Source: Microbacterium murale (GTDB lineage Bacteria > Actinomycetota > Actinomycetes > Actinomycetales > Microbacteriaceae). From it: 64,000 bases of DNA. The notes below the pieces were generated by a model, which was given only the letters and a program-made list of their open reading frames with translations, did no database searches and was not told where the DNA came from. Made by a program: the position numbers and the translations under genes. Positions 8,479 through 16,781 of the stretch are shown here, in pieces; position 1 is the stretch's first letter, and each line of letters opens with the position of its first letter. Location of the stretch: contig NZ_JAUSXK010000001.1 in assembly GCF_030815955.1 (NCBI RefSeq), positions 1,364,001 to 1,428,000 of the forward strand, written 5' to 3'.

Positions 8479-9141
8479 CTAGTCCACCGAGTTGAGTTGA
8501 ACCATGGCGTCGTAGAGCTGCGCGTCCGTCATCGGCGGCTCGGGGATCGGATGCGCCCGCTCAGCCCGGTAAGCGTCGAGCATGAGGTGGAGGTGACGCC
8601 GCCACGCATTGGGGACGGTGGTGCTGGTGGCGTCGATCATCCGACCGTTGGACCAGATGAGGTTGACGATGTCGGCCCGTGTGATGTCCGGGCGCGCCTC
8701 ACCTGCATCTTGGGCTCGAGTGAGCACGTCTTCGATCTGCCGACACATCTCGTCGTGGATGCGCTCGGTGTCAGCGCTGCCGGGAAAGCGCCGGGAGAGG
8801 AAGTCGTTGAAACCGCGGTCGCCCGCCTGCACGCGGAACAGGTTCTCCAGGTAGTAGACGAATCCTTCCCACGGGTCGTCGATCTCGAGAGCCTTCTTGG
8901 AACCGTCCATGAACTCCCGGAGTTGAGGCTCAAGGGCGGCCAGGAGCAGGTCCAGACGGGTCGGGAAGTGGCGATACAGGGTCCCGATGGCAACCTCAGC
9001 GTCGCGAGCGATCCTTTCCAAGGAGGCATCCACGCCTCTGGCGGCGAACTCGCGCCGGGCCGCAGCGATGAGCCTGACATGACGCTCCTGCGCGTCACGA
9101 CGCCGGGGCGTCCGTGTCCGATCAACATCGCTGATGCTCAT
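8479..9141 (-). CDS. TetR/AcrR-family transcriptional regulator
   Basis: A 220-residue regulator with a TetR DNA-binding domain at about residues 20-65 (RLIAAARREFAARGVDASL, then AIGTLYRHFPTRLDLL). The C-terminal domain resembles actinobacterial repressors of detoxification genes. It heads an operon with the epoxide hydrolase and is divergent from a reductase-SDR pair. The intergenic region holds two long inverted repeats that very probably include its operators. Confidence 0.87.
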   Translation of the reverse strand: MSISDVDRTRTPRRRDAQERHVRLIAAARREFAARGVDASLERIARDAEVAIGTLYRHFPTRLDLLLAALEPQLREFMDGSKKALEIDDPWEGFVYYLENLFRVQAGDRGFNDFLSRRFPGSADTERIHDEMCRQIEDVLTRAQDAGEARPDITRADIVNLIWSNGRMIDATSTTVPNAWRRHLHLMLDAYRAERAHPIPEPPMTDAQLYDAMVQLNSVD

Positions 9142-9151
9142 CCATCCAGAT

Positions 9152-9189
9152 TACCTCGGAATCGGAGGGGGTCCTCCGATTCCGAGGTA
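9152..9189. promoter_or_regulatory. perfect 17-bp inverted repeat, probable TetR operator 1
   Basis: The arms are TACCTCGGAATCGGAGG (9152-9168) and its exact complement at 9173-9189, with four bases (GGGT) between. It starts only 11 bases upstream of the TetR start codon. It contains the core CGGAGGGGGTCCTC, which recurs twice in the neighbouring repeat. Such long perfect symmetry is more than an ordinary dimer site needs and may bind two dimers. Confidence 0.65.
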
Positions 9190-9211
9190 TCTTGCACACT
9201 CCGGAATAGAT

Positions 9212-9254
9212 GAGGCACCCCTCCGGTTCAATCCACTAACCGGAGGGGTACCTC
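9212..9254. promoter_or_regulatory. second long inverted repeat, probable TetR operator 2
   Basis: The arms are GAGGCACCCCTCCGGTT (9212-9228) and AACCGGAGGGGTACCTC (9238-9254), complementary at 16 of 17 positions, with a nine-base spacer. Both arms carry the core CGGAGGGGTnCCTC seen in the first repeat. It lies upstream of the reductase gene that starts at 9330. Confidence 0.6.
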
Positions 9255-9329
9255 ACCTTGACGGGTCGAGTCACTTGCCGACGACTTCCGCCGGTTCACT
9301 GACATAGGCACAACACGAAGGAGCACATC

Positions 9330-9956
9330 ATGAGCGGCATCAGCATCATCGGCTCGGGCAACATGGCCAGTGCCATCGGCGCCCTGGCTCTCAAGGGCGG
9401 CAACACGGTCGAGATCGTCAGCAGGAACTCGGGCAAAGCTGAGGCCCTGGCACGGGCGCTCGGTGACGGCGCCACCGTCGGAACGTGGCGCGCAGCGCCG
9501 ACAGGGGACATCGTCATCCTGGCCGTGCTGTTCGCAGGCGCCGTACCGGTGGTCAGCGAGTACGGCGACGCGCTTGCCGGCAAGATCATCGTCGACATCA
9601 CGAATCCCTTCAACGCCGACGCCTCGGGGCTGGCCGTCCCTGATGGCAGCTCCGTCGCGCAGATGGTCGCCGAGGCGTCTCCCCCAGACGCCCACGTCGT
9701 GAAGGCGTTCAACACGCTCTTCAGCCACGTCCTGGCCGCCGGCGAACCGGTGGACGTGTTCATGGCGGGCGGTGACACGCAGGCCAAGGCGACCGTCTCG
9801 GCCTTCATCACGAGCCTCGGGCTTCGGCCCCGCGACGCGGGTGACCTGCAGATGGCGCACTGGCTGGAGAGCGCAAGCCTGCTGGAGATGGGTCTGGCCC
9901 GGAACGGCCTGGGGTTCAACATCTCCCTCGGCGTCAATCTCGGAGGAACGGAGTAG
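9330..9956 (+). CDS. NADPH:F420 reductase-like dinucleotide-binding protein
   Basis: A 208-residue Rossmann protein opening with ISIIGSGNMASAIGALAL, the GxGxxA signature of the F420-dependent NADP reductase family (ProC-like N-terminal domain). Later motifs, NPFNADASG and HVVKAFNTLF, are also typical. It may transfer hydride between NADPH and a deazaflavin or flavin, but no F420 genes are visible here, so the true cofactor is open. It starts just after an AAGGAG site and is followed after two bases by an SDR gene. Together they form the target operon of the divergent TetR regulator. Confidence 0.8.
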   Translation: MSGISIIGSGNMASAIGALALKGGNTVEIVSRNSGKAEALARALGDGATVGTWRAAPTGDIVILAVLFAGAVPVVSEYGDALAGKIIVDITNPFNADASGLAVPDGSSVAQMVAEASPPDAHVVKAFNTLFSHVLAAGEPVDVFMAGGDTQAKATVSAFITSLGLRPRDAGDLQMAHWLESASLLEMGLARNGLGFNISLGVNLGGTE

Positions 9957-9958
9957 TC

Positions 9959-10693
9959 ATGGGAAAGCTCGATGGCAAGGTCGCGGTGATCACAGGCGCG
10001 ACGAGTGGCATGGCGTTGACCGGTGCCAGGTTGTTCGTGGATGAAGGGGCTCACGTCTTCATCTCGGGTCGACGCAAGGACGCGGTGGATGAAGCCGTGA
10101 AGCTGATCGGCCGGAATGCGACCGGCGTGCAAGCCGATTCGGCCGACCTCGCTGATCTTGATCGACTGTTCGAGACGGTCGCGCAGGAGAAGGGCAGGAT
10201 CGACGTGCTGTGGACCAGCGCCGGAGGCGGCGAGCAGGGCAGGCTCGGTGAGATCACCGCGGAGCAGTTCGATGCCGCCTTCTCGCTGAATGCGCGCGGC
10301 ACGCTGTTCACGGTTCAAAAGGCGCTGCCGCTCTTCAACGATGGCGGCTCGATCTTCATGACCGGATCCAACGCTTCCCTGCGGGGCTACCCCGATTGGA
10401 GCGTGTACGCCGCGAGCAAGGCCGTACTGCCCGCCTACGCGCGGGTATGGGTGGCCGAGTTGAGAGACAGGAGGATCCGGGTGAATGTCCTCACCCCCGG
10501 TCAGGTCGCCACGCCGATGATGGGCGACGCGTTGAGCGCGGAGATGAAGACGGCGTTCGAGTCAGTGATCCCACGTCGAGAGATGGGCCACCCCGAGGAG
10601 ATCGCATCGGTCGCGTTGTTCCTCGCGTCGGATGACTCGAGCTACGTGAATGGCCAGGAGCTCGTCGTCGACGGCGGCACGACAGTGATCTGA
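9959..10693 (+). CDS. short-chain dehydrogenase/reductase
   Basis: A 244-residue classical SDR. The cofactor site is VITGATSGMALTGARLF and the catalytic residues lie in GSNASLRGYPDWSVYAASKA. It ends in GQELVVDGG, the usual SDR C-terminus. The motif TSGMA in place of TSGIG is common in this group. The gene starts two bases after the reductase stop, behind GGAGG, so the two are co-translated. The substrate is probably a xenobiotic or lipid carbonyl, but this is inference from context only. Confidence 0.87.
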   Translation: MGKLDGKVAVITGATSGMALTGARLFVDEGAHVFISGRRKDAVDEAVKLIGRNATGVQADSADLADLDRLFETVAQEKGRIDVLWTSAGGGEQGRLGEITAEQFDAAFSLNARGTLFTVQKALPLFNDGGSIFMTGSNASLRGYPDWSVYAASKAVLPAYARVWVAELRDRRIRVNVLTPGQVATPMMGDALSAEMKTAFESVIPRREMGHPEEIASVALFLASDDSSYVNGQELVVDGGTTVI

Positions 10694-10698
10694 ACGTG

Positions 10699-10740
10699 TC
10701 GGGTGCCCTCGTCTGGATTCCGATCCGCGATGGCACCCGA
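10699..10740 (+). terminator. stem-loop after the SDR operon
   Basis: TCGGGTGCC (10699-10707) pairs perfectly with GGCACCCGA (10732-10740). The 24-base loop contains a further short hairpin, GGAT-TCCG-ATCC. It lies six bases after the SDR stop. There is no T-tract, so termination is only a guess. Confidence 0.35.
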
Positions 10741-10890
10741 CCCGCGCACGGCCCGCACGACCTGCTCGTCCGTCAACCACACAAGGAACACACGTCATGG
10801 CCACGTCTTGGCTCGCCATGGCGTGCGAATTTCGATCTCTCCTCAACATCATCCATCCGTCTACGCTGAGGCACGAACGGAAGGGCGTCG

Positions 10891-11769
10891 ATGACGAACG
10901 AGACGGACCTGCTCCCCCACGGCTCGGCCGTCGAGCGGCTTGCCACCGGAGCGACCTGGTCGGAGGGGCCGCTGTGGATCCCCGATGAAGGAGCCCTGCG
11001 ATGGAGCGACATCCCTGGGAACCGCATCCTGCGCTGGGATGCCGCGACCTCCGAGGTGAGCGTGCATCGCAGCGATGTGGAATTCACCAACGGACGGATG
11101 CTGGATCGCGACGGCAACGTCGTGCAATGCTCGCACGGTCGACGTCGTCTGGAACGGGAATTGCCCGACGGCACGGTCACCGAGATCGTCAGCCGCTGGG
11201 GCGAGCACCGGTTGAACTCCCCGAACGATGTGGCACTGGCACCGGACGGGTCCTACTGGTTCACCGACCCGGACTATGGGATCACTCAGCCGCGTGAGGG
11301 GCATCCGGGTATCCGCGAGTACGGCGGCTGCCGGGTCTTCCGATGGTCGGATGCCGATGGCCTCACTTCCGTGATCGACGATATGGACCGCCCGAACGGG
11401 ATCGCATTCTCGCCAGATGGTCGCACCGTCTACGTCACAGACACGGGAGCGGAACTCGGCGCCCGCCGGGACCACCGAATCCGCGCCTACGACGTCAACG
11501 GGCCTCAGGCGAGCACAGGCCGGGAGTTCGCCGCGATCGAGGTCGGTCTGCCCGACGGCATCGCGGTCGATGTCGACGGCCGCGTCTGGTCGTCCGCCGG
11601 CGACGGCATCCATGTCTTCTCACCGGACGGGACGGAAGTGCTCTTCATTCCGGTCCCCGAGGTGGTCGCCAATCTCTGCTTCGGCGGTGACGACGGCAGC
11701 GACCTCTTCATCGCCGCGACGACCAGCCTCTACCGCATCCGCACTTCGACGAAGGCGGCTGGGTTCTGA
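10891..11769 (+). CDS. SMP-30/gluconolactonase-type beta-propeller lactonase
   Basis: A 292-residue six-bladed beta-propeller of the SMP-30/luciferin-regenerating/gluconolactonase family. Metal-site and repeat signatures are visible: WSEGPLWIP with the ligand Glu, LNSPNDVALAPDGSYWFTDP, DRPNGIAFSPDGRTVYVTDT and LPDGIAVDVDGRVW. It would hydrolyse a lactone with a divalent metal. GGAAGGG lies before ATG 10891. It is convergent with a TetR gene and stands downstream of the SDR operon. A second family member lies at 18277-19182. Confidence 0.86.
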   Translation: MTNETDLLPHGSAVERLATGATWSEGPLWIPDEGALRWSDIPGNRILRWDAATSEVSVHRSDVEFTNGRMLDRDGNVVQCSHGRRRLERELPDGTVTEIVSRWGEHRLNSPNDVALAPDGSYWFTDPDYGITQPREGHPGIREYGGCRVFRWSDADGLTSVIDDMDRPNGIAFSPDGRTVYVTDTGAELGARRDHRIRAYDVNGPQASTGREFAAIEVGLPDGIAVDVDGRVWSSAGDGIHVFSPDGTEVLFIPVPEVVANLCFGGDDGSDLFIAATTSLYRIRTSTKAAGF

Positions 11770-11775
11770 CACCGG

Positions 11776-12366
11776 TCATGCGGGCGTGAGGATCGACATG
11801 AATGCCGCCTCGAGCGACCCCGCGACGGACGACGAGTCCCCAAGGTAACCGTTCACCATCGCACCGTCTCGAAGAATCATGAGCTGGTTCGCAACCGATC
11901 CGATGTCTCGTACGCCGACTTGTGCAGCGATCTCGGCGAAAAGGCCGACCATCCATCCGCGGTGCGCGGCGACGGCGATGCGTACGGGATCCTCGGGGTC
12001 TGCGAACTCTGCTGCCGCGTTGATGAACGCGCAGCCGCGGAATCCCGGACTGCAGCTGGCTGCACCGATGTCCTCGGCGATAGTGCGCGCTCTCGCGAGC
12101 GGGTCTTCCCCGCGCGCGGTGCTCTCCATCCACGCCCTCTCGGCCGCTGACTGCTGCTCCAGATAGGCCACCACAAGATCGCTCTTCGTGCGGAAGTGGC
12201 GATAGAAAGTGACCTTCGTGATGCCGACCTGCTCGATGATCCGATCAGCGCTCGTCGCCCGGATCCCGTGGCTGTAGAAAAGCTCGTTGGCTGCGTCGAG
12301 TATCCGCTGTCGAGTACCTGCGCCGCTCGTTTTCCGCGCTGAGGGCTCGGGGTTGTCGTCGTGCAC
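11776..12366 (-). CDS. TetR/AcrR-family transcriptional regulator
   Basis: About 196 residues, with a TetR helix-turn-helix in RILDAANELFYSHGIR and the following GITKVTFYRHFRTKSDL. I prefer the GTG at 12366, with GGAG 7-10 bases upstream. The frame stays open to an ATG at 12429, but that start would translate up to the edge of the palindrome at 12430-12451. It is divergent from the Ohr gene and probably represses it. This is unusual, since ohr genes are normally controlled by the MarR-type thiol sensor OhrR. Cysteines in AASCSPGFRGCAFINA could in principle sense oxidants. Confidence 0.85.
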   Translation of the reverse strand: MHDDNPEPSARKTSGAGTRQRILDAANELFYSHGIRATSADRIIEQVGITKVTFYRHFRTKSDLVVAYLEQQSAAERAWMESTARGEDPLARARTIAEDIGAASCSPGFRGCAFINAAAEFADPEDPVRIAVAAHRGWMVGLFAEIAAQVGVRDIGSVANQLMILRDGAMVNGYLGDSSSVAGSLEAAFMSILTPA

Positions 12367-12429
12367 TTCGGGCTCCGATCCTGATCGAGCTGGTTGCGCC
12401 AGCCCTGAAAGCAGTCTATGGTTTCTCAA

Positions 12430-12451
12430 GTAGACGTACTAGTAACTCTAC
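12430..12451. promoter_or_regulatory. palindromic operator between TetR and ohr genes
   Basis: A 22-base palindrome: GTAGA at 12430, a central TACTAGTA at 12437-12444, and TCTAC at 12447-12451. Nine of eleven base pairs match. It lies 21 bases before the ohr start codon and 63 bases before the chosen TetR start, ideally placed to repress both. Confidence 0.6.
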
Positions 12452-12472
12452 CTCAACGATCAAGGAGACATC

Positions 12473-12904
12473 ATGTCCGCATCCCTCTACACCGCCGTCG
12501 CTACGTCCACTGGTGACGGTCGCGCCGGAGGCCGCGCCGCCACCGACGACGGCCTCCTCGACGTGACGCTCGCGATCCCGACCTCCATGGGGGGACCCGG
12601 CGGAGCGACCAACCCGGAGCAGCTCTTCGCGGCCGGTTGGTCGTCGTGCTTCCACTCGGCCCTGAAGCTCGTCGCCTCGCAGCGCAAGCTGAAGCTGATC
12701 GACTCCACGGTGACTGCCGAGATCGCGGTCGTACCGACGGAAGCGGGCGGTTTCACTCTGGGCGCGACGCTCAAGGTCCACATCGGCAACGGGATGGATC
12801 CCGAGGTGGCCGAAAGCCTCACGGCTGCGGCGCACGAGGTGTGCCCGTACTCCGCCGCAACTCGCGGCAACATCCCCGTCACCCTCACCACGACCACCGC
12901 CTGA
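12473..12904 (+). CDS. ohr: organic hydroperoxide resistance protein, Ohr/OsmC family
   Basis: A 143-residue OsmC-fold peroxidase of the Ohr subgroup. The reactive Cys59 lies in LFAAGWSSCFHSAL and the resolving Cys124 in HEVCPYSAATRGNI; both signatures are diagnostic for Ohr. The N-terminus (LYTAVATSTGDGRAG) also fits. It reduces organic peroxides in the cytoplasm using lipoylated proteins or other dithiols. AAGGAG precedes ATG 12473. Two further genes follow closely: a membrane protein and a flavin disulfide reductase, which could regenerate a thiol partner. Confidence 0.93.
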   Translation: MSASLYTAVATSTGDGRAGGRAATDDGLLDVTLAIPTSMGGPGGATNPEQLFAAGWSSCFHSALKLVASQRKLKLIDSTVTAEIAVVPTEAGGFTLGATLKVHIGNGMDPEVAESLTAAAHEVCPYSAATRGNIPVTLTTTTA

Positions 12905-12935
12905 ACGCGGCCCTTCAACGAAAGCAACACACATC

Positions 12936-13511
12936 ATGACTTCGTCAGCAACAACATCCACGTCGGCATCCACCTCGACGTTCGGTACGTCACTTCGCCG
13001 TCTGTACTTCATCCGCTTCGCCTTCGCCGTCGTCTGGGCCGGCTCGGTGTTCGCGACCGCGACCATGGCGGGCCCCGTCCTGACAGCACTACTGGTCGTC
13101 TACCCGCTGTTCGACGCGGGCGCAGTGCTCTGGCAACTCCGCGCCAACCCCGACTCGCAGCGGTCCAAGGCCGCGGAATGGATCAACGTCGTCGTCAGCG
13201 TCATCATCGCGATCGCCCTCGGCGTCGCATCGACGATCTCGATCGCCGCAGCCCTCGCCGTCTGGGGCGCGTGGGCCATCGGCGCCGGCATCCCGCAGTT
13301 GATCGCCGCCATCCGCAACCGTCGCGCTGGTGGCCAGGTGCCGCAGATGCTCAGCGGCGGCATCTCCGTGTTCGCGGGGAGCGGGTTCCTGTTCCAGGGC
13401 CTCCAGGGCGCCGGAAACATCGCCGGAGTGGCCGGATACGCCACCCTCGGCGCCATCTTCTTCCTCGTCTCGGCCATTCGACTGAGCATGATCCTGCGGA
13501 AGAAGGCATGA
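12936..13511 (+). CDS. small multi-pass membrane protein, DUF308/HdeD-like
   Basis: A 191-residue hydrophobic protein. Several membrane segments are visible: [60 protein letters not shown], the stretch [20 protein letters not shown], and two more C-terminal ones. The pattern resembles HdeD/DUF308 acid- and stress-linked membrane proteins. An N-terminal serine/threonine-rich tail precedes the first segment. It lies 31 bases after ohr, and its stop overlaps the next gene's start, so it belongs to the ohr operon. Function is unknown. Confidence 0.78.
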   Translation: MTSSATTSTSASTSTFGTSLRRLYFIRFAFAVVWAGSVFATATMAGPVLTALLVVYPLFDAGAVLWQLRANPDSQRSKAAEWINVVVSVIIAIALGVASTISIAAALAVWGAWAIGAGIPQLIAAIRNRRAGGQVPQMLSGGISVFAGSGFLFQGLQGAGNIAGVAGYATLGAIFFLVSAIRLSMILRKKA

Positions 13512-14929
13512 TGTCGGATCAGGAGAAGAGCTTCGATTACGATCTGATCGTCATCGGGGCCGGAGCCGTCGGCGAGAACGTCGCCGACTACGCCAAGAAG
13601 CGCGGCGTGAGTGTTGCGATCATCGAGTCGGAACTGGTCGGCGGCGAGTGCTCCTATTGGGCATGCATGCCCTCGAAGGCGCTACTGCGCAGCGGCCACG
13701 CGATCCGTGCGGCTCGTCGCCTCGCCGGAGCCCGAGATGCGATCACCGGCACGATCGACGCGTCTGCCGTCCTCGCTCGGCGGACGGCATTCACCGATCA
13801 ATGGAAGGATGACAACCAGGTGTCCTGGTTGAATACGGCCGGAATCGACCTGATCCGTGGCCACGGGCGCATCGTCGGCCCCGGCCAGGTTCGGGTCGCC
13901 GGCCATACCTACTCCGCGCGCGCTGTCGCGGTGGCGACCGGCTCGATCCCCGCGCTGCCCCCGATTCCAGGGCTCGCGGATGCTTCACCGTGGGGCACCC
14001 GCGAAGCAACGTCGACCGACAGCATCCCGCCTCGACTCATCATCATCGGAGGCGGAGTCGCCGGTACCGAATTGGCCTTCGCTTTCTCATCGCTCGGGTC
14101 GCACGTGACGATGCTCTCGCGCACCAGTCTCCTGGACCGCGAAGAGCCCTTCGTGGGGGTGCACGTGGCCGCAGCTCTGGCCGACGAGGGAGTGGACGTG
14201 CAGATCGGAGTTTCTCCGGCGCTGGTCGCTCGCGATGCCGAAGGCACTGTCACCGTGGCCCTGGACGATGGCGCCGAGCACGAAGCCGACGAAGTCCTGG
14301 TCGCCACAGGGCGTCGCCCCAGCACTGCTGACGTCGGCCTGGAGACGATCGGGCTCATACCAGGCGCACCGCTCGCCGTCGACGACACGATGCTGGTCGA
14401 AGGAACCGACTGGCTCTACGCCGTCGGAGACGCGAACGGCCGAGCACTGCTCACCCACCAGGGAAAGTACCAGGCTCGGGCGGCCGGCGAGGCGATCGCC
14501 GCGCGCCTGCAGGGAGCCGCAGTGCGGGACGAGCAGTGGGGACAGCACGTCGCCTCAGCGGACCATGCAGCGGTTCCACGCGTGGTGTTCTCCGATCCCG
14601 AGGTCGCCGCCGTGGGACTCACTGAGAGCGGCGCTCGCGAGTCGGGGCTGCGCACCCGTGCGGTGGAGTACGACTTGGGGTGGGTTGCGGGTGCCAAGCT
14701 CCACGCCGATCACTACGCCGGCCGAGCCAAGCTCGTCATCGATGAAGACAGGCACGTCATCGTCGGAGCCACGTTCGTCGGGCAGGATGTCGCTGAGCTC
14801 CTGCATTCGGCGACCATCGCAATCGTCGGCGAAGTCTCGATAGAGCGGCTCTGGCACGCGGTGCCCGCCTATCCCACCATCAGCGAGGTGTGGCTCCGTC
14901 TCCTCGAGGCCTACGGTCGCCCTCGCTGA
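13508..14929 (+). CDS. FAD-dependent pyridine nucleotide-disulfide oxidoreductase, mercuric/lipoamide reductase-like
   Basis: A 473-residue class I flavin disulfide reductase. FAD binds at [15 protein letters not shown]. The redox pair is Cys48/Cys53 in [16 protein letters not shown], with the usual C-x4-C spacing. The NAD(P) motif is [13 protein letters not shown], and YAVGDANG is the second FAD motif. In the dimer-interface loop the catalytic His-Pro of HPTxSE is replaced by YPTISEVW, so proton transfer must differ from lipoamide dehydrogenase. It overlaps the membrane gene (ATGATG start at 13508 or 13511) in the ohr operon. It might recycle a thiol reductant for Ohr; this is inference. Confidence 0.87.
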   Translation: MMSDQEKSFDYDLIVIGAGAVGENVADYAKKRGVSVAIIESELVGGECSYWACMPSKALLRSGHAIRAARRLAGARDAITGTIDASAVLARRTAFTDQWKDDNQVSWLNTAGIDLIRGHGRIVGPGQVRVAGHTYSARAVAVATGSIPALPPIPGLADASPWGTREATSTDSIPPRLIIIGGGVAGTELAFAFSSLGSHVTMLSRTSLLDREEPFVGVHVAAALADEGVDVQIGVSPALVARDAEGTVTVALDDGAEHEADEVLVATGRRPSTADVGLETIGLIPGAPLAVDDTMLVEGTDWLYAVGDANGRALLTHQGKYQARAAGEAIAARLQGAAVRDEQWGQHVASADHAAVPRVVFSDPEVAAVGLTESGARESGLRTRAVEYDLGWVAGAKLHADHYAGRAKLVIDEDRHVIVGATFVGQDVAELLHSATIAIVGEVSIERLWHAVPAYPTISEVWLRLLEAYGRPR

Positions 14930-15049
14930 TCGCCCGAGATGCTCGGTGCAGCCCGGAGTTCAGGGACGCGCCGAGCAACCTCGTCGGCGGTGTGCGCCAC
15001 CCCACCGCACCTCGTCGGTACCCGGGTGGCGCTGTGCACCGTACTCATG

Positions 15050-16672
15050 TCAGGTGACGCGGATGAGCGAGCGCTGCCAACCCGATGATCCGTTCGGCGC
15101 GATGGGCGCTCGTTCCTCGATCTGCAGGTCACCGTTCTTGTTGATCGCACGGACCGCGACGTAGTGCGTGCCCGGTGTCGCGTCCCACTCCATGAACCAC
15201 TGCACCCAGGTGTCGTCATTGATGGGCGTCGACGTGGTGACCGGCATCCACTCCCCATCATCGATGCGCACCTCGACGCGCTCGATGCCGACCGACTGCG
15301 CCCAGGCGACGCCTGCGATCGGGATACGTCCTGCCGGTACCGCTTCGCCGATGCTCGGAGTGTCGAGGCGTGACGAGAATTTGATCGGCGCCTCGGCGCT
15401 GTACCCGCGCGGCGTCCAGTACGCCTCATCGTCCGCGAAGGTCGTGACCTTGAGCTCGGTGAGCCACTTGGTTGCCGAAACGTACCCGTAGAGACCGGGC
15501 ACGACCATTCGCACCGGGAAGCCGTGCTCGAGCGGCAGCGGCTCGCCGTTCATGGCAACTGCGAGGATCGCGTCGCGCTCGTCGTCGACCAGCGCAGACA
15601 GCGGCGTGCTCGCGGTGTACCCGTCGACGCTGCGCGACAGCACCATGTCGGCGCCGGACTTGACCCCGGCCTTCTTCAGCACGTCGCGTAGCGGCACGCC
15701 CAGCCACATCGCATTGCCGACGAGCTCTCCGCCGACCTCGTTCGAGACGCAGGTCAGGGTGATGGCGTACTCATCGAGCCCCATGTCGAGGATGTCCTGG
15801 AACGTCATCTCCACGCGCTGGTCGACCATGCCATCGATCACGAGGCGCCACGTCTCCGGGTCGATCGTGGGAACCGTGAGCGCGGTGTCGACGCGGTAGA
15901 AATCCTTGTTCGGGGTGAAGAGCGGGCTCAGACCCTTGATGTCGAGTTCCGCACCGGCAGGCACCGTCACGCTCGTCCGGGGCGCCGGAAGCTTGAGTGC
16001 ACTGCGGATCGACTCGACCGACGCCACTGCCATGCTCACGGCTCGCGCGGTGATGCCGACGACGATGGCAGATGCGCCGGAGATCGCGGCGAGGATGAAG
16101 AAGCGTCGGCGGTCGAACCCGGTCCGGGCAGCTTCGCCGTCAGCAGCCTCGATGCCCGCGCTGTCCTTCGCGTTGTCCTTCGCGCTGTCCTCGCCCTTCC
16201 GATCGACGACGATGGAAGCCCGCCACGCGCGCAGACGTCGCGACAGGAGTACGAGGATGATGGAGCCGGCGATCGTCCCGAGAACGGGCGGGAGAAAGGC
16301 GAGTGGCGTCACGCCGGCGCGGGTCACGATCGCGGCGGTCGAGAGAACGCCCGCGATCACGAGTGCGATCACTCCGAGAGGAGGGCGCAGATACTGAAGG
16401 ATGCCGGAGATCGCCGAGGCGATGATCACGGCAAGGCCGAGTCCGGCCAGCAACGCGATCTTGTCGTACTCACCGAAAGTGGCGATCGCGAATTCCTTGA
16501 AGGGCTGCGGCACGATGTCGATCACGAACCCGCCCACCGCGAGGAGGGGGCTGGCCGCGCGCGCGAACAGCAGCGCGAACAGCTCGGCGGTCGCGAGGAA
16601 TACTGCGCCGCCGATCACGCCCGCGACGGCCGCCCAGGCGATGAATCGCTTGCCACTCTTGCGTTCGGCCAC
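15050..16672 (-). CDS. membrane-anchored sulfite-oxidase-family molybdopterin oxidoreductase
   Basis: About 540 residues. Four or so N-terminal membrane helices come first (residues ~10-150), then a charged linker, then RRRFFILAAISGASAIVVG, a Tat-like transmembrane segment. The Moco-binding domain carries the cofactor cysteine Cys308 in ITLTCVSNEVGG and the motif HGFPVRMVVPGLYGYVSATKW. A C-terminal Ig-like dimerisation domain ends the protein, as in sulfite oxidase. The catalytic part should face outside the membrane. I start at GTG 16672, behind GGAGG. A paralogue of the same architecture lies at 30305. The electron donor is not clear: sulfite and methionine sulfoxide are both possible. Confidence 0.87.
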   Translation of the reverse strand: MAERKSGKRFIAWAAVAGVIGGAVFLATAELFALLFARAASPLLAVGGFVIDIVPQPFKEFAIATFGEYDKIALLAGLGLAVIIASAISGILQYLRPPLGVIALVIAGVLSTAAIVTRAGVTPLAFLPPVLGTIAGSIILVLLSRRLRAWRASIVVDRKGEDSAKDNAKDSAGIEAADGEAARTGFDRRRFFILAAISGASAIVVGITARAVSMAVASVESIRSALKLPAPRTSVTVPAGAELDIKGLSPLFTPNKDFYRVDTALTVPTIDPETWRLVIDGMVDQRVEMTFQDILDMGLDEYAITLTCVSNEVGGELVGNAMWLGVPLRDVLKKAGVKSGADMVLSRSVDGYTASTPLSALVDDERDAILAVAMNGEPLPLEHGFPVRMVVPGLYGYVSATKWLTELKVTTFADDEAYWTPRGYSAEAPIKFSSRLDTPSIGEAVPAGRIPIAGVAWAQSVGIERVEVRIDDGEWMPVTTSTPINDDTWVQWFMEWDATPGTHYVAVRAINKNGDLQIEERAPIAPNGSSGWQRSLIRVT

Positions 16673-16781
16673 GGTCTCCTCCAACGTCGCATGTGAAGTG
16701 CGCTCCCCCGTTGTTCGGAGCCGGAGAACTATCGGATGTGATTCCTCCCCCGATCAACACGTCATGCGGCACACTGCATGA

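Noticed and set aside
14940..14977. Hairpin TGCTCGG/CCGAGCA between convergent genes as a terminator
   Set aside because: The stem is only seven pairs with a 24-base loop and no T-tract; such repeats are common by chance at this GC content.
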